DNA from: Bradyrhizobium vignae
Lineage (GTDB): Bacteria > Pseudomonadota > Alphaproteobacteria > Rhizobiales > Xanthobacteraceae
DNA length: 64,000 nucleotides
Reading direction: 5' to 3'
Assembly (NCBI RefSeq): GCF_004114425.1
Contig: NZ_RDQF01000016.1
Location: 97,496 to 161,495 of the forward strand
The notes under the pieces were generated by a model. That model worked only from the letters and a program-made list of their open reading frames with translations, was not told the DNA's origin and did not search any database. Numbering within the stretch: position 1 is the first letter of the stretch; every line of letters begins with the position of its first letter. Position numbers and translations under genes: made by a program. Below, piece after piece: positions 32,157 through 41,092 of this stretch.

Positions 32157-35100
32157 TCACGGATTCTGCGGCGTCAGCACCAGCGGCGGCTTTGGCCTGG
32201 GCTTGGGAGGTGGCGGGCCGGGGGCAGGCTTCACGTCGATCGGCGGCGGCAGCGGCGCGGCCTGCTGGCTTGCGAGCGGCGGGCTCGTGAGTGGAGGGCT
32301 TGTGAGTTGAGGGCTTGTGAGTTGATGGCTTGGCGCGGCGGGAGCGGCCTGCGGCGCCTTCGGCGTCGGCGCGGCCTTCGGCTTGGGCGGCGCGCGGCGC
32401 GGATCGCGGCCGGGCAGCGGCACATCCAGCAGCGGGGGCTCCGGATCGGGCGAGACCAGCGTCGGCAGCGCGGCAGTGGCCGGCGGCGGCTCGCCGCGCT
32501 CGATGGCATCGAGCCGCCGCGTCTCCCGATCGATCGTGCGCACCGCAAGCCATGACGACAGCGGCGCGAGGTCGATGGTGCGGCTCAGCTTGTCGGGAGG
32601 CCCTGCCGCGAACAGCTGGATCTCGGGCGGTGCGCCGGAGAGGCCGGTCATGATCGGCGTCAGGCTGGCGCGAATGTCGGCCTGGTCGGCGGGAATGTCG
32701 TAGCCGCCGGAGACGATGGCGCGGGCGTTCTTCGCTTCCAACGGCGTCGCGCCGACGCGCAGGCGGCCGTCGCGGATCGTGAACGGAATCTGCGCCGAGG
32801 GCACCGCAATGGGACCCGCCGACAGCGCGGGCTCGACCAGCTGCCGCAGCCGGTTGTCGTCACTGACCTGGCCGCCGTCGCTGGCGCGGATGGCGATCTC
32901 GAAGGCACGGGGATTGAGGCCGGTGATCTCGGCGGACTCGAGCGTCACCGTGCCGTTGCCGGCGAGCGCACCGGTCAAGGCCGCGACGCTGCGACCCTGG
33001 CTGGTCAGCGCCATCTGCACCGTGGCGCGCCCCTTGGGCAGCGCAAGGTCGCGATAGCGCAGCGCCGCCGCGTCGACATTGCTGAGCTCGACGCGCGCGT
33101 TCAGCGCAAGACCAGCCGCGCCATTGCGCGCGTCAAGGCTCGCGGACATCTCGCCGCCGCCGAGGCCGCCCTTGAGCGCATCGAGCGCGAGCGACTGGCT
33201 GTCGCTCCGGATCACGCCGCCGAAGGGGCGCAGCTCGATGCCGCCGGGCAACGTTGCGCGCAACGCCTGGAAGGCGATGCGGCCGCGCCAGCCGCTGACG
33301 AGTCCTGCACTGAGCGGCTCGCCGGACTCATGTCCGGCCGCGCCGATGGCGATTGCGAGCGCCGGCGCCAGATCGAGCGAGTCGAGACCGACCTCGCCGT
33401 CGACGTTCTTGTCCTGATCGAGCGTCACCGCGAAACGCCCGCGCAGATGCGCGCCAGCCGCGCTGCCGTCGAGATCGTTGAAGGTGAGGCGGTTGCCGGA
33501 GAGCGTGAGGCGCGAGGACAGGCTGACGCCCTGCATCGACTTGTCGGTCGTGCCGGTCCCGAACAGCGGCGCGAGGTTGACGTTGCGCACGCGCAAATTC
33601 ACGCTGCCTTTGGGCTCCGACAGGTCGACGCTGCCCTGCGCGTCCGCATCAAGGCCGCCGCCGCTGAGCTTTGCGTTCAATTGCATTGGACGGTGCCAGG
33701 CGCCGCTCAGCCGGCCTTCGAATTGCGAAGCGCCCTCGCCCGCGGCCGCCATGCGATCGAGCCCGAGCAGCGCCAACAGCACGCCGGCCTGCGGCGCAGA
33801 AACTTTCGAGTCCAGCGTGAAGTCGCTGTTGCGCAGGCGGTCGAGGTCGAGGCCGCCGATGGCGGCGGCCGGTGTCTGCGCCGCCAGCGTCGCCGTGGCC
33901 TTCAGCTGCGGTGCGTCGAGCTCGAGCGCGACGCGGGCATTGCTGCGATCCGTATGCTCGGCGTTCTTGTCGAGGCTGAGATCGAGCTTGATGCGGGTCG
34001 CGCCAGGCAATGACGGAAGGGCATCGAAGCGCGCGCGCACCGCGGGCGCGAACGGCTCGATCAGCGCGGTGAGCTCACGCAGCGAATTGGCCGAGGATTT
34101 CAGCGCGAGCTTGCCGGTGGCGTTGGTGCGGTCGAAGCTGCCGCTCGCCTCGGTGGTCACGCCGCCGGGCTGGCCGAAGCGCAACTGCTCCAGCGACAGC
34201 GATGCTGGGCTGTAAGAGAGCTTGGCTGCGAACGGCCGCAGCTCCTGGCCGGCGGAGATCGCGCGGCCGATATCGAGCGAGAGCTTTGCCTCCTCCGGCC
34301 ACTCGCCCTGCGGGCCGGCGAGCGCGCGCACGAAGCTCGCGGCGGCATCGAGATCGAGCCGGTCGGCCCTGAGCGCCGCATCGATCCCCGAGCCCTTGCT
34401 CGCGCCTGTCTGCACGAAGGCGATGCGGCCTTCCACCGCCCCGCCGTCGATGTCGGCCTTCAGCCTGTCTATGGCGAAATGATTGGCGGCGATGGTCACG
34501 TCGCCGGCGAGGCGCAGCGGCCGCGTGCTGCGGCGGTTGATCTCGCTGCGGCCCTGCAGCCAGGCCACCAGCGTGTCGGGGTCTGAGGACTCGACGCTGA
34601 GCCGGCCGCTGAAACTGTCGGCGCCGGGAGCTGCGCCGTTGAGCGAGAGCTGCGTCATGCCGGGCGCGCGCAGCTCGAGCCGCCGGAAGGTCCAGGACCT
34701 GCCGTCGGTCGCAAGCTCGGTCGCGATGTTCTGGAGCGGACGGCCACCGAGCATGATCTGATCGGCATTGAACTCGATCTGCGCCGGGATCGGCACCTGC
34801 GGGATCGCCGCGAGCCCAGCGCGTAGCGCCGCCACGACGCGCTGCGGATCGGCATCGTCCTTGGCGGTCAGCCTGTCGGCATCGACCTGCCGCGCCGACA
34901 GCACCGCGCGCAGCAGCGGCGAGGCGCCGAACCTGAGATCGCCGACGCCGCCGAGCTTCAGCGCAGTGTCCTCCGTGCCGAAGCTCGCGTCGATCTGATC
35001 GAATTTCGCGCCGGCCGGATCGGCCTTGAGCCTGGTCGCGAGCTTCCAGGGCGTCGGCCCCACCTCGCCCGCCTTCTTGGTCGCGGGCACCGCGAGCGTC

Positions 35101-35810
35101 AGCGCGCCGTCGAATTTCGGCTGGCGGTTGTCGAAGGCTAGCACGCCTTCGAGATCGGCGAGGATGGCGCGCTCGCCGGGATCGACGTTGAGGTGGAGAC
35201 GGGTCGCGCTGCCGTCGGCGCTGGGGCCGGAGGAGACGCGGAACGGGTAGCGCACTCCACGAGTCGTGAAACTGCCGTCGCCCCGCACCGAGCCTGCGAG
35301 CGAGCGCACGTCGCCTGAGAAGGCAATGTCGTTCAATTCCAGCGTCGAGCGGCTGGCGGCATCATGCAAGGCGATGCGGCCGCTGAGGTTCAGCCGCTCG
35401 ATGGCGAGGGACGCCAGATTGAAGGTGCCGCTCGCGGTGGACGGCAAATCGACCCGCCCGCGCGCATCGAGGCCAACATCGACCGCCATGCCGCCCACGG
35501 AAAGCTCGGTGGCACGCCATTCGCCGCGCATCAGGGAGCCCAGGCTGAACTCGACGTCGAGCTTGTCGGCGCGCAGGCGGCCGAGATCGTTGTTGCCGCC
35601 GAAGGTGACGGCGCGCAGCCGCAGCGTCGGCGTCGGCAACAGCCGCGCGTCGAGCTCACCCCCCACCCGCACCGGCACGCCGATGATCTTGCCAGCCTCC
35701 GCCTCGAACTGGGGCCTGAACTGGTTCCAGTCGATGTAGTAAGGCCCGATCAACGCTGCCAGCAGCGCAATGATGAAGGCAATCGCCAATCCGAGCAGCG
35801 TCGTCTGCAC
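32157..35810 (-). CDS. Large AsmA-family envelope protein
   Basis: About 1217 residues. I chose the GTG at 35810 because GAGGGGAG lies just upstream and the protein then begins with a membrane helix (MQTTLLGLAIAFIIALLAALIG), as expected; a TTG six codons earlier is the alternative. The AsmA domain follows (YYIDWNQFRPQFEAEAGKIIGVPVRVGGELDARLLPTPTLRLR). The long middle is beta-repetitive, and the AsmA C-terminal region lies near 900-1090. The last ~110 residues are Pro/Ala/Lys-rich with a short LTSP repeat. AsmA-like proteins bridge the periplasm and are linked to lipid transport to the outer membrane. Confidence 0.9.
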   Translation of the reverse strand: MQTTLLGLAIAFIIALLAALIGPYYIDWNQFRPQFEAEAGKIIGVPVRVGGELDARLLPTPTLRLRAVTFGGNNDLGRLRADKLDVEFSLGSLMRGEWRATELSVGGMAVDVGLDARGRVDLPSTASGTFNLASLAIERLNLSGRIALHDAASRSTLELNDIAFSGDVRSLAGSVRGDGSFTTRGVRYPFRVSSGPSADGSATRLHLNVDPGERAILADLEGVLAFDNRQPKFDGALTLAVPATKKAGEVGPTPWKLATRLKADPAGAKFDQIDASFGTEDTALKLGGVGDLRFGASPLLRAVLSARQVDADRLTAKDDADPQRVVAALRAGLAAIPQVPIPAQIEFNADQIMLGGRPLQNIATELATDGRSWTFRRLELRAPGMTQLSLNGAAPGADSFSGRLSVESSDPDTLVAWLQGRSEINRRSTRPLRLAGDVTIAANHFAIDRLKADIDGGAVEGRIAFVQTGASKGSGIDAALRADRLDLDAAASFVRALAGPQGEWPEEAKLSLDIGRAISAGQELRPFAAKLSYSPASLSLEQLRFGQPGGVTTEASGSFDRTNATGKLALKSSANSLRELTALIEPFAPAVRARFDALPSLPGATRIKLDLSLDKNAEHTDRSNARVALELDAPQLKATATLAAQTPAAAIGGLDLDRLRNSDFTLDSKVSAPQAGVLLALLGLDRMAAAGEGASQFEGRLSGAWHRPMQLNAKLSGGGLDADAQGSVDLSEPKGSVNLRVRNVNLAPLFGTGTTDKSMQGVSLSSRLTLSGNRLTFNDLDGSAAGAHLRGRFAVTLDQDKNVDGEVGLDSLDLAPALAIAIGAAGHESGEPLSAGLVSGWRGRIAFQALRATLPGGIELRPFGGVIRSDSQSLALDALKGGLGGGEMSASLDARNGAAGLALNARVELSNVDAAALRYRDLALPKGRATVQMALTSQGRSVAALTGALAGNGTVTLESAEITGLNPRAFEIAIRASDGGQVSDDNRLRQLVEPALSAGPIAVPSAQIPFTIRDGRLRVGATPLEAKNARAIVSGGYDIPADQADIRASLTPIMTGLSGAPPEIQLFAAGPPDKLSRTIDLAPLSSWLAVRTIDRETRRLDAIERGEPPPATAALPTLVSPDPEPPLLDVPLPGRDPRRAPPKPKAAPTPKAPQAAPAAPSHQLTSPQLTSPPLTSPPLASQQAAPLPPPIDVKPAPGPPPPKPRPKPPLVLTPQNP

Positions 35811-35940
35811 GGGTCTCCCCTCGGCCAAACCGGCCCGGGCCGAACCTGAGGGCCTCAGGAGCGCCGGAACAGCCCCTTATATAGGGGGAAGTGTGGCGAA
35901 GTCACAGCGACTGTTGCACGCGGAGGTTAACGCGCGGCCC

Positions 35941-37170
35941 TCACCAGCTCGCCGGCAGCCGCTTCAGCCCGCGCAGCACGAAGGTCGGCCGCCATTCCGG
36001 GTTTTCGACGTCATCGATGCGCAAGTCCGGAAGCCGCCGGAGCAGCGTGGCGATGGCGATCTCGGCCTCGATGCGCGCCAGCTGGGCACCCAGACAGAAA
36101 TGGATGCCGCCGCCGAACGACAGCGGCTTGACGTTCGTCCGCGTGACATCCAGCCGGTCGGGCCGATCAGGGTAGACCGCGGGATCGCGGTTGGCCGAGC
36201 CGAGCAGGCACAGCACGGTCTCGCCCTTGGGAATCTTCACGCCGCCGAGATCGTCGATGTCCTCCAGCGTGACGCGCCCGGTCATCTGCACCGAGGAATC
36301 GTAGCGCAGGAATTCCTCGATCGCACCTTCGATCAGCTCCGGCCGCGCCTTGAGCAGCGCAAGCTGATCCGGATTGCGGTGGAGCGCGAGCAGGCCGTTG
36401 CCGATCAGGTTGACCGTGGTCTCATGGCCGGCGCCGAACAGGAGGATGATGTTGGCGGTCAGCTCGTCGTTGGTGAGCTTGTGGCCGTCCTCCTCGGCCT
36501 GCACCAGCTGGGTGATGAGATCGTCGCCGGGACTGCGGCGGCGCAGCTCGAACAGCTGCTGGAAATACATCTGGGCCATCAGGTTGCCGGCGTTGCCTTG
36601 GCTGATCTCCTCCGGAGACAGGGGCACAGGGTCGAGCAGCCGCCCGCCGTCGCGCGAGCTCTTGTAGAACACCTCGCGATGTTCCTCGGGGATGCCGAGC
36701 ATGTCGCAGATGATGGTGACAGGCAGGCGGAAGGCGAAATCCTCGATCAGGTCCATGTGGCCGCGGTCAATCACGGCATCGATGGCCTGGTCGACGATCT
36801 CCTGGATCCGCCGCCGCATGTCCTCGACGCGGCGGGCGGTGAAGGCCTTGACCACGAGGCCGCGCAGGCGGGTGTGGTCCGGCGGATCGGCTTGCAGCAT
36901 CCAGTAGCTCATGCTGCGAAACACCGGCTCCTTCATGATCTCAGGACCGTAGCGGCGCGTGGTGCGCTCGACGAAATCCTTGCCGAAGCGCTTGTCGCGC
37001 AACACGAGACTCACTTCGGCGTGGCGGCTGGCGACGAACTGGCCGAACGGCGTCACATGGATCGGATCGATCGTGCGCAGCCGTTCATAGTGCGGATAAG
37101 GATCGCGGATGAAATCCGGCGCGAGCGGGTTGAACAGCGGTCCGCCGGCGGGTTGCACGTGCTCGTTCAT
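35941..37170 (-). CDS. Cytochrome P450
   Basis: 409 residues, soluble bacterial type. Heme ligand Cys359 in FGGGIHFCLGAQLAR; I-helix oxygen-activation motif GAGHETT at 246-252; K-helix ExxR as E286-R289. It needs ferredoxin and reductase partners, which are not encoded nearby. It is divergently transcribed from a TetR-type regulator, with a perfect 11-base inverted repeat in the gap, so the regulator probably represses it. Substrate unknown. AsmA lies 130 bases downstream and is probably independent. Confidence 0.95.
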   Translation of the reverse strand: MNEHVQPAGGPLFNPLAPDFIRDPYPHYERLRTIDPIHVTPFGQFVASRHAEVSLVLRDKRFGKDFVERTTRRYGPEIMKEPVFRSMSYWMLQADPPDHTRLRGLVVKAFTARRVEDMRRRIQEIVDQAIDAVIDRGHMDLIEDFAFRLPVTIICDMLGIPEEHREVFYKSSRDGGRLLDPVPLSPEEISQGNAGNLMAQMYFQQLFELRRRSPGDDLITQLVQAEEDGHKLTNDELTANIILLFGAGHETTVNLIGNGLLALHRNPDQLALLKARPELIEGAIEEFLRYDSSVQMTGRVTLEDIDDLGGVKIPKGETVLCLLGSANRDPAVYPDRPDRLDVTRTNVKPLSFGGGIHFCLGAQLARIEAEIAIATLLRRLPDLRIDDVENPEWRPTFVLRGLKRLPASW

Positions 37171-37252
37171 GGTGACCTCAGATCAGTTGCCGCATGACAC
37201 GAATACGCAAGGCTGCCCTCAATCGCCCGGCGTAACCATCCCTGAAATTATC

Positions 37253-37278
37253 AACTCGATACATTGTTGTATCGAGTT
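37253..37278. promoter_or_regulatory. Perfect palindromic operator between P450 and tetR
   Basis: Arms AACTCGATACA (37253-37263) and TGTATCGAGTT (37268-37278) with TTGT between. It overlaps the -35 of the regulator promoter and lies 83 bases upstream of the P450 start, so one bound TetR-type dimer or pair could control both directions. Confidence 0.8.
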
Positions 37279-37295
37279 GCAGTCTGCCCTAATCT
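37267..37295 (+). promoter_or_regulatory. Likely promoter of the tetR-type gene
   Basis: TTGTAT (37267-37272), 17-base spacer, TAATCT (37290-37295), 6 bases before the ATG at 37302. The very short leader implies near-leaderless translation. The -35 lies inside the palindrome, consistent with autorepression. Confidence 0.45.
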
Positions 37296-37301
37296 GCGCC
37301 G

Positions 37302-37913
37302 ATGTCAAGGGTGAGAACCAGACCGACCAGGGACGACACGCGCGACAAGCTGTTCGAAGCGGCCGCCCGCGTGTTTGAAGAAGACGGCATCGGCGGCGCC
37401 AGCATCGAGGCGATCGCGGCGGCGGCGGGCTTTACCCGCGGCGCGTTCTATTCGAACTTCAAGAGCAAGGACGAACTGATCATCGCCATGCTCGAGGACC
37501 ACGTCGAGCAGTCGATCCGGCGCAACCTGGACATCCTCGCGCAGCACGACAATCTCGACGACTTCATCGCGGCGCTGAAGGCGATGGATCGCAGCCGACA
37601 GGATCCACTCGGCCGCTCGCCCCTCCTCCACATGGAGATGATCCTGTTCGTCGCGCGCGCCGAGAAGCGCCGGCCCGAACTGGCCAAACGCCTGCGGGCG
37701 CGACGCAAGCTGGTCGCCGACATCGTCGAGGCGACATTGAAGAGCAACGGGCGCAACGACAATCTGAATCCGCCCTGGATCGCCTCCGTCGTGCTCGCGC
37801 TGGAGGATGGCTTTCGCCTGCACCGGCTGATCGATCCGGAGACGACGCCGGCCGACAGTTTTCTGCGCGCCATCACGGATCTCAGGCGCAGGACGGGGCT
37901 GGCTTCCGCCTAG
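37302..37913 (+). CDS. TetR/AcrR-family transcriptional regulator
   Basis: 203 residues. The N-terminal HTH (~12-58: RDKLFEAAARVFEEDGIGGASIEAIAAAAGFTRGAFYSNFKSKDELI) is typical; the C-terminal ligand domain (~80-195) is divergent. It is divergent from the P450 gene and shares a perfect inverted repeat with it; it likely represses both and is released by the P450 substrate or a related compound (inference). Confidence 0.93.
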   Translation: MSRVRTRPTRDDTRDKLFEAAARVFEEDGIGGASIEAIAAAAGFTRGAFYSNFKSKDELIIAMLEDHVEQSIRRNLDILAQHDNLDDFIAALKAMDRSRQDPLGRSPLLHMEMILFVARAEKRRPELAKRLRARRKLVADIVEATLKSNGRNDNLNPPWIASVVLALEDGFRLHRLIDPETTPADSFLRAITDLRRRTGLASA

Positions 37914-37952
37914 CAGGCGGGCTGCGGGATTTGTCGCAGGATCGGACAAGCC

Positions 37953-38240
37953 ATGCTCGCTTTGGGAAAGACGCTTCGATCCGCGCCGCGCCACAAACAA
38001 GACCCCATCGTTCGAAGCCAGGGTTCCGTCCTGCCAGAGTTCCCGAGCGGCGCAGCCACGCCGACATCCCTTGTCGAGGCCCTGCGGGCGGTCGTGATAA
38101 CAGGCGCTGAATCAAACAAGGCGTGCGACGCGGCTCTGTTCAATCTAGCCAACCTTGCCGAAGGCATCGGCCATCCGCCGGACGAGATGTTTGCGGCGCG
38201 GCGCGCTGCCTACGCCATCTCCCGGACCAGGCGCCGCTGA
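37953..38240 (+). CDS. Possible small hypothetical protein
   Basis: 95-codon frame beginning MLALGKTLRSAPRHK and ending AARRAAYAISRTRRR. AGGA lies 11 bases before the ATG. The body (SLVEALRAVVITGAESNKACDAALFNLANLAEGIG) looks helical and protein-like, but no family is recognised. It fits between tetR and the convergent AraC-type gene. Confidence 0.4.
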   Translation: MLALGKTLRSAPRHKQDPIVRSQGSVLPEFPSGAATPTSLVEALRAVVITGAESNKACDAALFNLANLAEGIGHPPDEMFAARRAAYAISRTRRR

Positions 38241-38248
38241 GCGGAAGC

Positions 38249-39187
38249 TCAGGTTTCGCTGTCCAGCGCGCCCTGCGCCTCACGGCGCCACATTCCCGGG
38301 CTGATGCCGACCACCGAGGAAAACACGCGCGTGAAGTGGCTTTGATTGGCGAACCCGGCCGATATCGAAATCTCCGCCAGCGACAGCTCGCGCGCCCTCA
38401 TCAATTGCTTGGCCGTGTCCACGCGCTGACGCAGCAGCCATTGGTGCGGCGGCAGGCCGGTCGAGACGCGAAATGCGCGGGAAAAATGACTGACGGAGAG
38501 ATCGAACTCGGCTGCGATCTTCTCCAGCGAGAGCTTGCCGCGGAGATCGGACTCCAGCCTTTCACAAGCTCGCTTCACCTGCCAGGCGGCAAGGCCGCCG
38601 CGCGCCGGCTCGGCGGCGCGCCGCAAACCGCCATAGGTCGTCGCAACATGTGCGGTGAGCGCAAGCATCATGTGGTCGATGAAGAGCTGGTTGGCCTCTT
38701 CAGGCTGCCGCAACGCCGCCAGGAACGATGCGCCGAGATGGCGGACCGTCACATCGTCATGGCCGACGCCGGGCTGATAGGCGAGCTCACCGATGCGCGG
38801 TGCGCCGGCTTGCCTCGCCATGTCGTCCAACGCCGACCGGGGCAGATGGAAGAACAGGGAATGGAAGGGCTTGTCGATCACGTAGCGCGGATCACGTTTC
38901 AGATCGTACAGATAGGTGGCGCCGGCGCGGATATCGCTCTTGACCACGCATCGGCCGCGCTCCCAGCACTCGCAATCGGCGAAATCGCGGAATTTGAGGC
39001 TGACGAGATAGGCGTCCTCCGCGGGCATCGACTCGGAAAGACGCGTCATGGGATGATCATCGCGGGTTTCGGTGACGGCGAGCTCGGCGCTGCGCAGCGA
39101 ACGCGTGACCAGCGTCGGCGGCGCATCCTTCAAATGCAAAAATCGTTCGAGCTTCTGCGCGAAGGCGCCCTGTGCCATGGGATGCAT
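38249..39187 (-). CDS. AraC-family transcriptional regulator
   Basis: About 312 residues. The C-terminal ~100 residues carry two HTH motifs: KLSLEKIAAEFDLSVSHFSRAFRVSTGLPPHQWLLRQRV and SLAEISISAGFANQSHFTRVFSSVVGISPGMWR. The N-terminal ~200 residues form a sensing domain of AraC_binding_2 type. The ATG at 39187 is chosen over upstream starts lacking a natural N-terminus. Target and ligand unknown. Confidence 0.9.
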   Translation of the reverse strand: MHPMAQGAFAQKLERFLHLKDAPPTLVTRSLRSAELAVTETRDDHPMTRLSESMPAEDAYLVSLKFRDFADCECWERGRCVVKSDIRAGATYLYDLKRDPRYVIDKPFHSLFFHLPRSALDDMARQAGAPRIGELAYQPGVGHDDVTVRHLGASFLAALRQPEEANQLFIDHMMLALTAHVATTYGGLRRAAEPARGGLAAWQVKRACERLESDLRGKLSLEKIAAEFDLSVSHFSRAFRVSTGLPPHQWLLRQRVDTAKQLMRARELSLAEISISAGFANQSHFTRVFSSVVGISPGMWRREAQGALDSET

Positions 39188-39546
39188 CTCTATGTGAGGA
39201 GATTGGGGAGCGCAGCGCCACCGCCAAATCAGATTCAATTATCCGACATCGGCAAACGACGGTCCAGACCTGCGCGTTGGAACCGTAGCCGAGTGACTGC
39301 TGCCGCATCCCTTGTCACAAGGCGTTTTCACAAGAGATTTCAACGGATCTCGCGGGATCTCCGTTCAATGCTTCGACAGCTCGTCGTCTGTCGATCGTGC
39401 GTTTGTGAAAGCGCGTCGGCGTCTACTTGGACCAAATGCCGGCCAGCGGTGAATTTCCCCGACGCCCGAGCGTGAGCATCGAGCGCCGGGTTCGCCGTGA
39501 GCGTGGACTTCTTGCTGGCTTCATTGCATCTTGATGCGCACGCAAC
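39188..39546. other. Gene-free stretch
   Basis: Region upstream of the AraC-type gene and downstream of the MFS gene. I see no gene, clear palindrome or terminator; it probably contains the AraC-type gene's promoter. Confidence 0.4.
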
Positions 39547-40842
39547 CTATTCGGATCCTGCTTCGAGCTCGTGCAGCCGGCCGGCCACGGCCCGCACCTT
39601 GCGCGGCGCGGCCTGCCAGATCGCGAACGCCGACAATCCGCTCACGACCATTGCGACGGCGAAAGCCAGCGTGTAGTCACCGGCGCGATCATAGAGGAAG
39701 CCCGTCACCCACGGTCCGGCCGCACCACCCGCCAGCGCCGCCAGCATGATCGTGCCGAAGATGCTGCCCTGATGCCTGCCTTGAAAAATCTCGAACACCA
39801 CCGCGCCCATGATCGAGGTGAGGCCGTAGCCGAGCGCGCCTTGCGTGAACACCATGAGATAAACCAGCCAGAACGAAGATTGATACTTCAGCGCGATCAG
39901 CGCAGCGAAGCAGACGACAAAGCCTGCGCAGCTGATCGCCCAGACCCATTCCCGGCCAATGCGATCGGAGACATGCCCCAGCGCGATCTGGCCGGGAATG
40001 CCGAGCAGGCTGACGACGCCGAGTGCCCACACCGCAACGCTGGGACTGAAGCCGATGTCGAGCAGGAATTTGGTCTGGTGCACCTGCACCGCGTACCAGA
40101 TGTAAAGGCCGCAGAAATAGCCGAGCGCGATCCACCAGAAACGCGCGGTCGTGACGGCGCGTTGCAGCGTCCATTCGGTGCCGGCCCAGACCGGATCGAC
40201 GATGTTGGAGACGGATTTCGTCGCGCCTGCGGCCGGCGCGGCATCGCCGTCCGGCTGAAGGCCGATGTCCTCGGGGCGCTTGCGCAGCAGCAGATTGATC
40301 GGCGCCAGCGCGATCAGGACGAGCAGTCCCATCGCCGTGCAGGCGGTGCGCCAGCCGGTCTGTTCGATCATGTGCTGCACCCACGGCAGCAGCGTCACGG
40401 AGCCGATGCCGACGCCGGCGAAAGCGATACCGATGGCGAAGCCGCGCTTGCGGATGAACCAGTTCGGCAGAAACAGCGACTGGCCGGAATAACCGAGACA
40501 GACGCTGCCGGCGCCGACCATGACGCCGATGGTCACATAGAGATGCCAGGGCTGGCTGGTCAGCGGTGCGAGCAGCAGCCCGCCGCCCATCAGCACGACG
40601 CCGAGCTCCATCACCGCGCGCGGACCAGCGCGATCCATCAGGCGGCCGATCAGCGGGCTGACCACGCCCGACACCACGAAGCCGAAGGAGAAGGCGCCCG
40701 CGGTGACGCCGCGCTCCCAGCCGAATTCGGAGATGATCGGCGGAAAGAACAATGAAAAGGCGGTGCGCGCGTTGACGCCGATGGCCATGGTGACGAAGGT
40801 CACGGCGACCACGACCCAGCCGTAGAAGAACGGAAGCCGCAT
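39547..40842 (-). CDS. MFS transporter, oxalate:formate antiporter-like group
   Basis: 431 residues, twelve hydrophobic segments. Begins FFYGWVVVAVTFVTMAIGVNARTAFSLFFPPI, typical of OFA-like and monocarboxylate MFS proteins; the loop 2-3 motif is GRLMDRAGPRAVM and loop 8-9 has GHVSDRIGREWV. Probably carries a monocarboxylate. It lies next to a hydroxyacid dehydrogenase and a TRAP transporter on the same strand, suggesting use of organic acids. Confidence 0.88.
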   Translation of the reverse strand: MRLPFFYGWVVVAVTFVTMAIGVNARTAFSLFFPPIISEFGWERGVTAGAFSFGFVVSGVVSPLIGRLMDRAGPRAVMELGVVLMGGGLLLAPLTSQPWHLYVTIGVMVGAGSVCLGYSGQSLFLPNWFIRKRGFAIGIAFAGVGIGSVTLLPWVQHMIEQTGWRTACTAMGLLVLIALAPINLLLRKRPEDIGLQPDGDAAPAAGATKSVSNIVDPVWAGTEWTLQRAVTTARFWWIALGYFCGLYIWYAVQVHQTKFLLDIGFSPSVAVWALGVVSLLGIPGQIALGHVSDRIGREWVWAISCAGFVVCFAALIALKYQSSFWLVYLMVFTQGALGYGLTSIMGAVVFEIFQGRHQGSIFGTIMLAALAGGAAGPWVTGFLYDRAGDYTLAFAVAMVVSGLSAFAIWQAAPRKVRAVAGRLHELEAGSE

Positions 40843-40966
40843 GGTGTGCTTATTTCATCCCTAGACGGTACTCTCGGACCATCTTGGGATATTGCGGTCA
40901 AGCGCTTTTCGCGCATGCCCGCTGCGCGACGTGACGTCAAAGTTTGGGCGCCAAAGCTTGCACAAC

Positions 40967-40996
40967 GTCATGGCCGGGCTTGACCCGGCCATCCAC
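40967..40996. repeat. Short palindromic repeat
   Basis: GTCATGGCCGGGCTTGACCC followed by GGCCATCCAC; same family as 7351-7380 and 61128-61158. It is upstream of the MFS gene and downstream of the dehydrogenase gene. Confidence 0.75.
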
Positions 40997-41092
40997 GCCT
41001 TGCCCCAGCACAGAGAACGTTGGCGTCAATTTGTCGCCAATCCAGTTCAGAAGGACGGGACGTTCAAGACGGTGGACCGGCTGTAGGGCAGC

